Shown here one piece after another: positions 32,580 to 44,935 of a DNA stretch of 64,000 bases. The translations under genes and the position numbers were made by a program. The notes under the pieces were generated by a model. That model saw only the letters and a program-made list of their open reading frames with translations, searched no databases and was not told the DNA's origin. Position 1 is the first letter of the stretch, and the number at the start of each line of letters is the position of its first letter. Source of the stretch: Massospora cicadina. Taxonomy: Eukaryota; Entomophthoromycota; Entomophthoromycetes; Entomophthorales; Entomophthoraceae. The stretch spans positions 124,001-188,000 of the forward strand of contig JAKSZP010000101.1 of NCBI GenBank assembly GCA_022478985.1, given 5' to 3'.

Positions 32580-35500
32580 CCTCAGTGTCAATAGGGACGC
32601 TAAACATCGCAGGAGCCAGGGCTCATACATCCTAAGCCAAAAAGCTGGCATTCCTGCAAAGACCCCTTGTAGACATCTTGGCCATCCAAGAAACCCACTG
32701 TCTACAAGGGGAAGAAGAATCCTGGTCAACCAGGGTCGCACCATCACAATCAGTATGGACATCTCACTGTGGGGTGATAGTCCAAAACAACAAAAAATTT
32801 AAAATTACAAATTTTGTCATCACACTTGCATGGTCAAGTCTTAGTAGCAACAATCATGTGCCAAGAGGAAATAATTTTGATAGCATGTATCTATGCATTG
32901 TGCACTTCAATCAAGAGAAAACAATTTTTGAAAACATTTCTACTCTCACCCTCCCACCAGATACCATCATGTTAGGCGATTTCAATTGCTGGGATAACCC
33001 CAATACAGATTGATGGCCTAATCCCAGGGGATACCCACCTGGACACATTGAATATCGCACAATGAAGGCATCTCTTGGCTTACAGGATGCTCCTCCCCCA
33101 AATTCACCACTCCTTCCCCACATGACGAGACCCAACATACATGAGGGAGTGCTCATATCAATGAGTCGCATTGACCACATCCTCATCCCGCAATCCCATT
33201 GCTCAAGAATCTCCAAATTTATAACAAAAAAGATCAATTCTCTGACCACCGATTAGTTATGGTGCAGTTATTGCCAAACCAATCCCACTCACAGGTGTTG
33301 CCTTGGAGAAAGCTTCACCCAGAAAATATAAAATTGCCCAAGATATCCAACTGGGTTGAAAACAAGGCTACGAACCCAGAATTCACAATCCCATTCACTT
33401 CAGATCCCATCAGAACATGGGAAAATTTCAAAAAGGATCTAATCAACAAAACCTAACATATTGCATCACATAAGTACATCGCGGACATGGCCACAATCAA
33501 GTGTACCTTGGTTGAACTAGACCACCTAATAAATACACCGAGATCTAGCTATAGCTTTAACTGGGGACGCAAATGGGCAGAAATTTCTGCCCAGCTTAAC
33601 AACCTCATCTTCGAACACCAACACAGAATCAAGTATCAAACAAAGGTAAGTTCATAAAGGAAGCTGAAACCTGTTTGACATACTTTTTCTGCCAATTCCA
33701 CTCCTGCAGAAACCAGCCCACGTGCACACAGGTCCACAAGACCAACGGCACCGTGGCAACTGACCCTGAGGAGGTCAAGGTGGAAGTACACCACTATTAC
33801 ACCAAATTATATTGTGAAACGCAAACAGATTCACAAAATATTAAAGAATTTATACAAACTGCTGAGATACAAAGCACACCACCAAATAACAATATACTAT
33901 CCCTTATTACACAGGAGGAGCTTTGGGAGACAATTCGCGGTGCACCACATAGGAAATGCCCAGGGCCTGATGGGATACCCTACGAATTTTACAAAAAATA
34001 TTTTCAACAAATTGCCTCCCTCCTATTGGCGTCTATGAACCAGAGCTTATTGGAAACACGCCTATTACCAGGAAACCATGAATCCTACGTTATAACCTTG
34101 TATAAAAAGGGTGACAAGTTGGACCTGGCCAACTGGCACCCAATTGCACTCTCCAACACTGACACAAAAATTCTAACAAAAATTCTAGCAGCTAGATTAG
34201 GCGCAATTGCATCTGACGTCCTATCACCCAACCAGTCTGGGTTTATACCAGGGCGTTCAATCTGGAACAACATACACCCTGTTGCAAACATTCGCCTTTC
34301 CAAAGCAACTGGTGCCCTGGTCTTCTTGGATCAGGAAAAGGCGTATGACTGTGTTAGCTGGCCATACCTAAAAGAATGTCTACATGCCTTCAAACTCCCA
34401 CAAAGATTATAAAATGGGCGATGCACCTAACAGAATCTGCAACCATGGCTGTATGCGGCCCTGGATTCCTAACAAACAAGATTAAAGCACACAGAGGGCT
34501 CAAACAAGGGGATCCCCTCAGCCCACTGCTATACAATTTCAGCTTTGACCCACTCCTCTGAGTAACTGACTCACGTCTCATGGGGATAACCGCACAAGGA
34601 CAACCAACAGTCAAGATACTGGCCTTTGTGGATGACTGCGTAGCAGGTATAGCAAACAATGAAGATGCCCGACAGGTGGAACGCACTCTAGAGGAATACT
34701 CCAAAGTGAGCAATGCATCGCTCAACAAAAGGAAGACAGAAATCATTTTCTTAGGCAAATACACAAACAATTGGGCCACAACATCAGAACTTCATACCAA
34801 CACACGAAGAAAAAACCCAATCATTTTACCCTTTGCAACACCTCCCACCACCACTCCTGTCTGACACCTTGGATTCTGGCTAGAATCAGGGGGATATGCT
34901 AATGAGATAATGGAAAGTAATTTGTTACAACGGGTATCCAAACGCGTCGCCTCCCTCAAGGGAAGAACCCCAAGATTAACAGGACGAGTTACAGTTGCTA
35001 ACTCGCTCATCCTCCCAATACTGTGGGACCAGGCTATGCGATAGCCTTCTCACCTACCTTTATAACCTCAATCCGCGCGCTTATCCAGGGCTGGTTGTGG
35101 CCTGGCTCTCACCCTCCTATACAGATGGAAACACTATTCAGCCCACGCTCAAGCGGAGGCATGGGACTAATAGTTTTTGAGAGCCACGCCAATCACATCC
35201 TAGGTACCTGGATAAAGGAAATCCTTGCTCCAGACCTCCCACAACAACATTGGTCCAGAGCAGCAAGGACTAACTTTGCACAGGCGCTCAAATTAACCAA
35301 CCCACATAGCCCACCCAGACTACTTTCATACCTTGCCAAGCACCCTACTGCAACAGGTCCGTATAGAACCTCCCCTCATTTCAAACATATCCTCTGAACT
35401 ATCTGCCATATGGGATGGACCATCGAAAACATGGGTACTATACAGGGAAGGGGATGACCCATCCCCCAATTCAAATTAAGAAACCCAGAAAACCACCCCC

Positions 35501-36138
35501 AGAGGGATATGCTCGCAACAACCCCAAGCATAGCTAGGATAGAATACCTAGATATGTTGGACATTCCATATGATTTAACCACACAGAAGGCAATGTGGAA
35601 AATGACTCACCACCCACTCCTACAGCCAAGGATAAGAGCAAACGTCTGGCGCTGTCTGAGAAGGACCTATAGGATGGCGGACCATTCCAACTCCCTCCAC
35701 AAAACATGTGCAGTATGTGGAGGGGAGGGATCCCTACATCACCGCTTAGAAACATGTCCCCCAACCAAAGCTATATGGCAGGAAGTCGCACGCCTGCTTA
35801 AGATCCAAAATGAACAAGAATTATCGATATCAAAGAGCATCTTTGCGCTCCAGATTGAGTCACCGATCCCATCTACCCTCTATTCCCTAATAATACCCAT
35901 TGCAATGTGGACAATCCACACAATTGCATTAAATGCGTTCAAGGGCACGGTCCCAACCATTCATGGGGTTATTAAAAGATTCCATGTCCACTTACTGGAG
36001 CACTTCCAAGCCTGGCTCTATGGATATATGAGACCAAGGCAAAAAGTGCTCATAGAATCATGGTTCTCACTCTGGTTCCTCCACACAGACCCTTTCCTTC
36101 ACACCTGTTCCATAGCAGGGGAAACCCCCTCAGAGTAG
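32580..36138 (+). pseudogene. LINE2 ORF2: AP endonuclease-reverse transcriptase-zf-RVT
   Basis: Endonuclease: LVDILAIQETHC (near 32680), DTIMLGDFNCWDNP, SRIDHILIPQ and QFSDHRLVMVQL, so the Glu, Asp-Asn and Asp-His blocks are all present. RT: frame 33675-34412 has HRKCPGPDGIPYEFY, LANWHPIALSNTDTKILTKI, SGFIPGRSIWNN and ALVFLDQEKAYDCVSW. A one-base shift near 34405 leads into LKQGDPLSPLLYNFSFDPLL, then catalytic LAFVDDCVAG at about 34620. TGA stops at 34559-34561 and 34862-34864 stand where Arg is plausible. The C-terminal frame 35509-36138 holds TYRMADHSN and the zf-RVT finger CAVCGGEGSLHHRLETC. The length and order are normal for Tad-like LINEs. Confidence 0.87.
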
Positions 36139-36289
36139 TGTACCAACCCCCATACCTGGCAGTCCTGCTGGCAACAGGGGTAACTTGAGTACCCTGGGGT
36201 GCCTAATTTTATATTTGTCAATCATTTCCTTAGTTTTACATATATTAGGTAATGTCTGTACCCTGGTTGGCTTACCTCAGTTAAATAAA

Positions 36290-36306
36290 AAGACTGTCAT
36301 TATATG
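36290..36306. repeat. Target-site duplication of LINE2 (3' side)
   Basis: Identical to 31044-31060, directly after the TTAAATAAAA terminus. Confidence 0.85.
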
Positions 36307-37340
36307 GCTTTGCCAAATTGTGACATTCAAACGTTTTGCAAACTCAAATATCACTTACTTATCAGAGCTTGGTAAAGATTTGTTTGATTTTGCAACTGAG
36401 ATGCCCAACACTTTGTAAGTAATAGTTTTTCAGATTGCATTATTTAACCTGAAGGCTTTAAGTGAGCTTCAATGCTCTTACCAAGTGTTTCCCCCTGTGC
36501 GCATTATATTCTCCTTGCAACTCTTTATAAAGACTACCCAGAAAGCCAAGGTAACCCCAACTTGGTTTTTTATGATGGTTTTTGGGCCCACTTCGCGGCC
36601 TTTTTTCTTATATTAAAAATACCTTGAATCCAAACTTTAGTTTTTACAGCTTTGTCACACCCTTTTTGGTGTTTGTATAATGTAAAGGGTTTCAGTCCAT
36701 TACATTAAACTAAGATCCAATGTTTCACCTCCTTGCTGCATATCAGTATACTTTCCGCATACATCAAAGGTGCCATCCATATTTTCTCCAAATAAGTCCA
36801 CAATATCTATTGATATTCGCCCTACTCTGGGTGAAGCCTCAACTTTGGGGTTACAATATATTAATACTAAGTTATTATAATATATCAAGGTGTTCCCCTT
36901 GTTTGCTTGAGTTAAGCTACTTTATTAAATCGTTCATTTCTAAGACTATTGAGGATTGATTCCAATATAATTTGAGTTTACCAATTTAATAGAGATTTAT
37001 ACTAAGGATAATTTATAGGTTCAATTATAAATAATTATTTATACAATATGATGTTAGCAATTAGTGCTGAGGAATTTCAATAAGCGAGGCATTTTATTGC
37101 CATATATTGCTTAGCAATTTATCTTTCGCCAGTTTATGGTGAAACAGTTATGACTCTCACTTCTAGCCTAGTACTTTGATTGGTGTGAGGTTTTATATAA
37201 ATAAGATATCACTTCTCTTACTCAATTATATAGTTGTAGCTAGCTTAACTGGTAGACAAGTTAAGGTTTTTAAGCCCTTTAGGGCTATCTACACCACCAG
37301 GAACTTTCATGAACCTGAGTTAAATCAGGGATTGTTGAAT
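36307..37340. other. AT-rich non-coding stretch
   Basis: I recognise no gene or terminal repeat here. Short frames (36700-36888, 36720-36959) carry no motif. Confidence 0.4.
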
Positions 37341-37640
37341 TTAGCATCCCCCTCCAACCAACAATTTCCACCAACTATTGTAATATCACTATTTTTCCAC
37401 CTTCCTCCCTTCAGCTGTCCCCACATCACCCACTTCTGTTATGCATGCTGCGCCAGCCTCTGTTGTTCCACTGCACTTGCCCTTTGTTGCGTCTGCTGCC
37501 TCTGCCTATTTTAGGACTATAGCTCACATACACCTTCCTTCTCTTAAGCTGGCCTGACTTCAACCCTTCCATTCTTCATGCTGCGCCCACTTTCCATTGA
37601 GCAGCAGTGCCCACAGCAACCTATGAAGCTTATCTATGCT
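37341..37640 (+). repeat. Inverted repeat arm 1, pyrimidine-rich
   Basis: This block and the reverse complement of 38100-38340 share CCTCCCTTCAGCTGTC or TCTCCCTTCAACTGTC, CACTTGCC.TTTGTTGC and ACCCTTTCCATTCT-type strings. One frame in each arm is Ala/Pro/Val/Ser-rich (HAAPASVVPLHLPFVASAAS here). It resembles a gag linker rather than the Cys-rich frame that also happens to be open. The two arms are diverged copies in opposite orientation. Confidence 0.5.
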
Positions 37641-38099
37641 TCCATCTTATATGAGGTTGATGTCACAATACACCCTTGCTAATTGTGGCATTCATGATTT
37701 TTCAACTCAAAAGAGCACTTACCTTATTTGAGCTTTGCAATGCCTTGTTATAATTTCACAATGTCAGACCCCGAAGCTGCAAAAATGATAGCTTATTGGA
37801 ATAGAATATCTACTATGATGGCTGTAAATGAGTTTTGGCTCTCTTCTGGAGTAAAATCCCTTAGGCGCAAGTTATCTACTAAATGCCTCAGTATAAAGCT
37901 TCCATAAAAAGCAAAGATTCCCTATCTTGATTTTCTAAAATAGTTTTTTGGGAAACGTTTTTTAGCCATCTTTTAATATATTAAGATTTTTTTTATTGTC
38001 TGAGCTTCAGAGTTTTACTTTTCAATTTTGCTGAGCCCTTTTCAATGTTTAAATGATGTAGCAGGTTTAAGCTTATTACATAGAGGGGTACTGAAGCAC

Positions 38100-38340
38100 G
38101 CTGGTAGGCAAGTGCGACATGCAGAATGGAAAGGGTTCAGTGAGGATTTCTGAAGAAAGGGAAGGCATAAGGGAGCTACAGTACCAATTGTAGGAAGAGA
38201 CTGAAGGTGCAACAAATGGCAAGTGCAGCAGGTACAATGGAGGCAGGCACAGCGAGCACAGCTGAAGCAGGCACTGAAGGGACAGTTGAAGGGAGAAAAG
38301 GTGGAGGGGGAGTGTTGGTACAACAACTTGGGGTTTGGTG
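38100..38340 (-). repeat. Inverted repeat arm 2, pyrimidine-rich
   Basis: The minus-strand partner of 37341-37640. One frame reads VPSVPASAVLAVPASIVPAA, matching the Ala-Pro-Ala-Ser-Val-Val-Pro pattern of arm 1. The two arms are about 460 bp apart. The 141-codon minus-strand frame 38042-38467 is Cys-rich in another register and is not supported by arm 1. Confidence 0.45.
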
Positions 38341-38467
38341 GACTCAGTGGAGGAGGATGTGGATGGCGTCTTAGAGTGTGCAAGACCTCAAATGGTACAT
38401 TCGCAGAGGCAACAAAAATTGCATGTTTTTGAAATAATGTAATGGCTAAAACTGCTACATTGCCCAA

Positions 38468-39049
38468 AAATTGAAAGGGCTTAGAGGACCAAAAAGTAAA
38501 ACAACCATCTTTGGATAATTACAAAGCTTTTTTAGTAAAAACAGGCCGCTAGTTTTAAAAATATTTAGAATATAAAGTGTAGTTCTCTTAATTGGGAATA
38601 TGATATTATACTAATGGTTGTAGATCTTCTTAGACATGTATGGGCGCATTCCAGAGGTTCACTGACTTCTTGTAATTCACCATCTTAGCAAAAATGATAA
38701 AATCCAATATATTAATTAGTGCATAACAAAGAGAGGTCTGAAATGCACACTGAAGAGAGTTTCGCTGATCTTTAAGGTACATTCTCTAGAAAGTCAAGTT
38801 GAAAACTCAAATGCTAAAATAAACGTTTGTCTAATTGTGACATTAAGATCTGACATGTGTAGATTTCCATAAAATAAACAAAGTAAGGGATTCCAATCCC
38901 CACCATATGCCAATCTTTGAGACATATTACCAATGGTCTTAGGAAGCACCTGGTTTACCAAGAGTAGATCTGATATAGGCGTTTTCTTAAAATACCCTTA
39001 CATCAAGAACACCAAAAGTTATTTCATTAAATTTTAAATTGGGAATTTA
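38468..39049. other. AT-rich non-coding stretch
   Basis: No conserved block was recognised. Confidence 0.35.
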
Positions 39050-39610
39050 TAAGAACCAGGCAATGCCTTTTGATCTGAAATCGCCAGTGGTGTTCCAGCA
39101 GCCAATTGACCATGTTCTCAGGTTTTTTGTGCCGTTTCTGTATTGTATATATAGATGATATACTTGTGTTTAAAGTCTTATTAGCAGCGCATTGATGATG
39201 CAAGATCTGTCCTAAAAGCCCTCTATTATGCAGGACTCGTGCTTAAGTCATAAAAATGCGAGTTACACAAATACTCTGTGATTTTTTCAGGAAATGTGTG
39301 TTTAAATGGATTGGCACTAAGATTTGTCAAGATAAAGACCATCAAGGATTAGAAAACGCGGTAACTAGTCATAAAATTTTATAAAGTTTTCTAAAAATAA
39401 AATTTCTAGGTACTTTTTCTAGATCATTTTCTTTTCCTGTACCTTATTGTAAGGAGTGTATGTAACCCCCAAATTCTTTTAGAGGCGATGTGGGATCAAA
39501 ACCCAAATTAACAGGAAATTAGCTCCCAAATATAAAGGTAACGGGCCAATGTGGACTGTTCAGAACCTTTATGACCAATATACAGTATTTACATTGTATA
39601 AAAGATCTTA
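39050..39610 (+). pseudogene. Gypsy pol relic (RT core plus integrase tail)
   Basis: Shifting frames give MPFDLKSPVVFQQPIDHVLR, then FCIVYIDDILVF (the YIDD catalytic box at about 39140-39175), then RIDDARSVLKALYYAGLVLK and KCELHKYSVIFSGNVC, the standard RT thumb. At about 39490-39605, KTQINRKLAPKYKGNGPMWT and VQNLYDQYTVFTLYKR match the C-terminal fold of gypsy integrases. RNase H and the integrase core are missing, so there is a large internal deletion. YIDD differs from the YLDD of B, D and E and the YFDD of A, so this is a separate lineage. Confidence 0.6.
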
Positions 39611-40057
39611 AGTTGCACAGAAAGCAACAACATGGCTATAATTCATTGCAGAGTTTGGTACCATCTTAAAATTGCGGGTTTTGCCTTGAAGCCTCAAATA
39701 AGAGCTTTCAATTTCTACTAAAGGCGGATTAAGATTATCATTATTTTAGACAGTATATAATGACACATGTTATTTGATACCTCCTTGAGGAGAACTGCAG
39801 CTAGGCCGACCCATAGACATGTCAGATAATATTTTTCATTGGGTTTTAGTATTATAAAGCTGATCACCAGACAAATTTGTTCTTCTTATAACAAATTTAA
39901 AGAAATCTGGAGGATGAGACATGATTGTTTTATTCTTGTACTAGCTAAAATCTCCAATAAGACCCAACTTTTCTAATAGTAGTGAAGTAGCTCAAGAATG
40001 CCTGAACTTGAGCTTTATACTGAAGATGATTATTGCCAGAGTTGATTATAAAATTTT
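39611..40057. other. AT-rich non-coding stretch
   Basis: Nothing recognisable before the F3 insertion. Confidence 0.35.
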
Positions 40058-40067
40058 AATGCTGATT

Positions 40068-40598
40068 TGTGGAGATGAAACCTTTGTGTGAGTACATTTA
40101 CATCCAAACACCCCAGGATTACCCTGAAGGTGCTAAATATGAAATTGAGGAGCTTGCTTTTGGTGTAGCTTCATTTTCATTGATGTGGAAATGTCTTCTC
40201 TCTTTAATCCCAGCTATCCTCAAACCCACCAATGCATTAAGTTATTTACTTGTGTGCCTGCAATTATTATATTTGCAAGCATCAACTTTTTCAGTACGTT
40301 AAGGCGTTGCATACTGATGGCCTCATTGAGGAAGAAAATCGCAACCTATACCTCCTGTAGCCTCATGCTGCTGATGCTTTGACCCCCATTTTATCCGCAA
40401 TTGTCCGCCATTTAAAGCGGGCACTGGATAAAAGTTTCCCAAAAGCATCTTCCCTGTCTGTTATGTCTGCTTAGGCTAATAGACAAGGTACTTTACTGGG
40501 AATTTTTTTTAATCTGATAGGCCATTTGTTTAGCTTACCACAACTAAGATGCGTGGATGTCCTCCTTTTTGGTTTGGGCCCCATTAGTATTAAAAAAG
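40068..40598 (+). mobile_element. F3: 5'-truncated copy of the F2 LINE derivative
   Basis: It matches the last about 500 bp of F2. Its coding part begins as AKYEIEELAFGV (F2: AKYEIEELAFGASHDSID) and decays. Its 3' end reads GATGCGTGG.TG.CCTCCTTTTTGG then CCATTAGTATTAAAAAAG (F2: GATGCGTGGCGGCTCCCCCT, CCACTAGTGCTAAAAAAA). Flanks AATGCTGATT (40058-40067) and AATGCTGCTT (40599-40608) agree in 9 of 10, a plausible target-site duplication. 5' truncation with an A-rich 3' end is typical of target-primed insertion. Confidence 0.65.
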
Positions 40599-40608
40599 AA
40601 TGCTGCTT

Positions 40609-42329
40609 GTTCTCTTATAAGGTTTGGGAATATGTCTATTTTTGTATAGTTTGTTTTATTACAACCGTTGATAACATATATGAAATTATCACTAACTCCT
40701 TGATACTAATCTGAGCATACTTGGCCCTTACCCAGATTTGGTCCAAAGCATGCTTTAATAAGCAAGAGTAGCCAGCTTGACCCCTTTGCTTTTGCAATAT
40801 CTCTCTTGTTATGACGTTTTCACTAGTGAATATGTCAGTACTTATAATACTCATACTCAATTAACAGTAATGGTTCCTTCTGTTGGTATTTAAAGAGGAT
40901 AATAGCTTCCAATAAATAAATAAAACTTTATTGAAGTTTCATTATTAGCTCATGCTTACATGTTAAAGCATTTGTACTATAAATTGATTCATCGAATGTT
41001 CAATGTGCGTTGTCATTCTTCAACATGATGAGAATGGTATAGAACTATCCCATTTGATAATTCAATTATTTTATGTAGCTTGCAGAGACAAAATAAAAAA
41101 AGTTGTAAAAAGTTGCTAGTCTTAGCGGCATCTCTTTAGAAGTAGCAGCACCACCTCTTGTACGCGCGCTAGCCCATTACCATTCCTACTTTACATAAAG
41201 CATTAGAGCTCTACCCAAAGTCATAATGGATGAACCATAGAAAAACTCAGAGGCATTTGAACTTAGAACGTTGATTTTAGAGTCCCCAACCATACAGGAA
41301 AGAGAACCTTCTCTCTGATCCTTTTAAGTTGGGACCCCTATTGTATATTAAAAATTGCCTTTGTAATTTCTATACTTATACCATATTGCCTCCCAGTGTT
41401 TTCTCATTAATTATTGGTGGTGCTAAGGAAATAATGATTTAGTACAAGTAACTGATAAATTGAATCAAATTGATTGGGTAGTTTGGAAATGACTTTTTAA
41501 AGATAGTTGGCCTAGTATAAAGATCTTAGTTGTAAAGATAATGGAATCTATTACCGTGGTATAATGTGTTTTATTAACAAAGAATTCACAAATGAAAATT
41601 TAGGTGGCTTGGCATTACCATCGGCTGGCTGGGAGCTCTGTAGTCACGAAGACATTAAGCCAAGTCGCTAGAAATCAATTGAGGCCTGATTTTGTTAGAC
41701 GTGTGAAATTTTTTTGGCCCAGAGCCTAACTTGTGCCTTTTTCAAAACTCAGCAAAACCTCCAGGTAGGGATTTGATGCCCTGCATAGACCTAATAAACC
41801 CTGTCATCCATTAGTATAGATTTCATCACATCAATACTAATATAATAGGAACAGATGCTATAATGGTGGCCGTTGACCAACCAACAAATTATGCTTAGTC
41901 TAATTTCTTGTAATGTGCAGATTACCACAAAAGGGATGACATCACTATCTATGGAGGAAATTTTCTCATGCCACGATGTGCCTGAGAAAGTTTTATCATA
42001 TTTGGACAGCAATTTGCGTCAAATTTGTAATATTGCTTGTTGAAAAACTTAAAAATCAACCTCTGTAGATCTTGTACCTACCTCTTGCAGTTGGATAGAC
42101 AGAAGAACTGGTGAATCAGGTTCTTGAGAAACACCTTTGTTGATATGTATTTGGTCATCAGACATACCAGAGGAATTTTAGGGATTTTCTTAATATTTGT
42201 ACATCTATATAATCAATAATTAACTAGGAATGTCCCTTTGTTTGCTAACTATGGACACTTGTGAGATTTAGTTTAACAAACCATATGAGTAATGATAATC
42301 TACTTAATGTTATATTTAATAATTACTAT
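40609..42329. other. AT-rich non-coding stretch
   Basis: I see no conserved protein block. Frames at 40526-40714, 40636-40860 and 41791-42012 are short and unmatched. Confidence 0.35.
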
Positions 42330-43010
42330 AAAGAGGCTTTCAATCAACTAACTTGCCTCTGCGCCACCATCAACCTATATTCTAGATCAATTTTGACTAC
42401 TCAGGCTGCATCCACAGTAAACAACTATTACTTTGATCAAACATTACCCTAACGGCCATGTCAACTCATAAATATTAGATTTCTAATTTTGTTGGGAAGC
42501 ATTACTAAAACGTGTTTTTATCAAAAGCTTCTTAATCTCTAGACAACTTTGTGGCGCTAAACCCAGATTTTCTAATTTACACTTACTACCTTACCCCTGC
42601 AGCAAAACCAATTAATAACTTTATACTATATTATTAAATCCTTTCTTCAGCGCCACCAAGAAAACCTCTTATAGTGTTATTATTGTATTTGCATTTTAAT
42701 AGCGCCTATCATGACTCTTCACTTTCTATTTTTTAATTCCCTTAATTTAAGGCACTGGTTCCCTGACTTTTCTAAAATTATACAATTAATCTGAAATTTC
42801 AAAGTGCTTCACATTTATCAATTATTTGCACTAATAGGATCCATAAGATTTAGAGAAGCTTATGATGAAGAGACTGCTACTTGGAAAGGGGATTGAGTCT
42901 TGCTAGTAGGTGAATTAAATCTTACCCATGACCATAATTGCAAACTTACCAAGCCCAAACTCACTGTCAGTACTAGATATATAGTGTTTTTATGCCTATT
43001 GATATACTAA
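42330..43010 (+). repeat. Diverged repeat J, left copy (putative LTR)
   Basis: Pieces match the region 47740-48890: ACTTGCCTCTGCGCCA.CAT near 42350 and 47762, and the block 42838-42970 (ATAGGATCCATAAGATTTA, GCTAGTAGGTGAATTAAATC, CATGACCATAATTGC) against 48765-48880. With a gag relic between the copies they are best read as LTRs of an old element J. Exact ends are not visible. Confidence 0.4.
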
Positions 43011-43189
43011 TGAATTTATACAAGTCACTGTTGAATAAAGTTATTTCATTAATAATTGTAATTTTTCTGTGATGTTGCTATTTGACGCCAAAGCACCGCT
43101 TTATAATTGTGATGCTTATTACATGGTCACATTCTGCAAACCTTTACATCAATGTTAGAACAATGAACCAACCTGAGCCTTAATGGCAG

Positions 43190-44430
43190 GGTAAAACAGA
43201 GTGACTTTTATATGCTGAAGTAGCTAATTCCGAGCCCAGAAATCTTATGCCCAATATCTATCATTTGAGTGACAAAATGAACAGTCATATTGACAAACTT
43301 TCAGAGATCTTTTTATCTCATGATCGCCAGATAATTAATTTATTAAGTAATGAATTTGATAACTGACGCCGCCTTGATGGCCTAGGCCTATATATAAAGT
43401 TAGCAGTTCGCTTTTCCACTGACCTTTATTGTGAGAGATACTTCCTTCATACATTTCTAATCTCAAGTACAGGATATAAGAAATTGATCTATTAGCTCTT
43501 TATTTTAACTGAAAACAAGATAGGCGAGCAAAAAATTAAAACTGAATTCCAGCATTCCAATAGCATATCTTATCAATTCCATTAGGGTAGAGATCATCCA
43601 TCAAGCATATTTTTGACTATATTTACGATACAAATATAACCAGTTTGAGTCAAAAGGCATCATGGAGCCAGTTTAGCCAAGCTTGCCTCCTGTTTCTTAA
43701 TACCATACCTCACTTAGTGACCTCAGACACTTTTACTAGTGCCAATCTCGCAACTTTAACATGTTCTACCTTGGCGCCATCAGATCCTTTACTTCATATA
43801 CCCCTATGTAATTACAAATTGATCAGAAAGCTCATTGCGATCTAATAGGAATAAGGGCTTTATGGTTATCAGCAAATTAACTTTACCAAAAGGCGCAAAT
43901 CCAAAAAGAGGGGGAACATATACATCTTCCTGCAGCTGTATGAAATCACCATGTTAAAAGCTAATTAACTTTTTAAACTGTCCACTTTTATGAACTTGTT
44001 GAATCCAGACAGTCAAGAGTTGGTAATGCCAAATATTTTGAAGTTTGATTGTCCTATGTAAATGGAAAAGACAATATTGTAAATAATAATTTGAGAGGCA
44101 GATTTAATGATTTTAATGAAAACTTCTTTTCTTATTATTTTTAAAAAGGATGTGGAAGTATTAGAATTCACCAACAGGTTTTAATTTGAGGCCCAGGTGC
44201 TGTATGGGGCCAAAAATTTGATTCATCTTGATGCTCAGATTTATTTTTATCTTTCCTGCAAACCTTATAAGGAGTTATATTAGTTGGTGTTACCTATTTA
44301 TATGATTAGGAACACCATAACCAAATAGTAAGCTAACTTCTATAATTTGCCGTCACTTTTGATTTATCCAATAAAAGCTAACCTAAATAAAAGTTTTTTC
44401 AATAAGACTAGCTACCTCTGAAGAAAAAGA
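43190..44430 (+). pseudogene. Element J gag relic
   Basis: An N-terminal region gives KMNSHIDKLSEIFLSHDRQI followed by INLLSNEFDN, a helix like the gag N-termini of B and D. At 44161-44250 the frame reads EFTNRF*FEAQVLYGAKNLI then HLDAQIYF. It aligns with FAH*FYCKAQVLLGAKAIVN of element B. Stops are dense. No zinc knuckle was found before the F2 insertion. Confidence 0.5.
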
Positions 44431-44860
44431 TCAAGGCCAATGTACCTTGTACTGAGGAATATAATAATCACTAGTTAATTCTGCTAATAAAGATGAGACA
44501 GGAAAAGATCTGGTGTAATATAATAAGATATTCTGCTTCTTCTAAAGATCTGATGATCTTATAAAATGACCAAAACAATATATAGCTCCTCTTATCCAAA
44601 TTTTCTAAACAAATCATGATAAGACATTACATTTTACATAGTAATAGAAATCATGTGAATGCTATTCCCCACAACCACAGAATAGAAATTACTTATTTAC
44701 ATACCTGGGCCAAGCTGACACTATGGCATTCATATGCTCAATGGCTCAAAAAATTAATACTCCAAGTGAAACTATATCCATATTAGTGAAAACAAAATTA
44801 AAGTTTGGGTGATTATATAGAGCAGTGCACCCATTAGATAGTTTCATCTAAATTAATAAT

Positions 44861-44872
44861 AAACTTGTAAAT
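44861..44872. repeat. Possible target-site duplication of F2 (5' side)
   Basis: AAACTTGTAAAT resembles AAACTTGGAATT at 46768-46779 (10 of 12). It is imperfect and partly AT-biased, so support is modest. Confidence 0.45.
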
Positions 44873-44935
44873 CTTTCTTTTGCTTTGACACCTAAATCAA
44901 AGCCAAATTTGGATTTTTTAAAAAAGTACAAAACA

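Larger units (their letters stand above)
31061..36289 (+). mobile_element. LINE2: complete non-LTR retrotransposon, decayed
   Basis: A 5.2 kb plus-strand element framed by a perfect 17 bp target-site duplication. It has a short 5' UTR of about 83 nt, ORF1 (31144-32575), ORF2 (about 32580-36138) and a 3' UTR ending GCTTACCTCAGTTAAATAAAA. Organisation and ORF1 folds parallel LINE1, but the 3' terminus is different and instead matches the SINE at 14911-15203. The perfect duplication suggests it is younger than LINE1, although stops and one frameshift in RT show it is dead. Confidence 0.88.

Noticed and set aside
37176..37514. 112-codon plus-strand frame with a Cys/Leu-rich end
   Set aside because: Same composition effect; there is no domain and no agreement with the inverted copy.
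38042..38467. 141-codon Cys-rich minus-strand frame
   Set aside because: The Cys codons arise from reading a pyrimidine-rich Ala/Pro-type repeat in the wrong register. The inverted copy at 37341-37640 supports the other frame.
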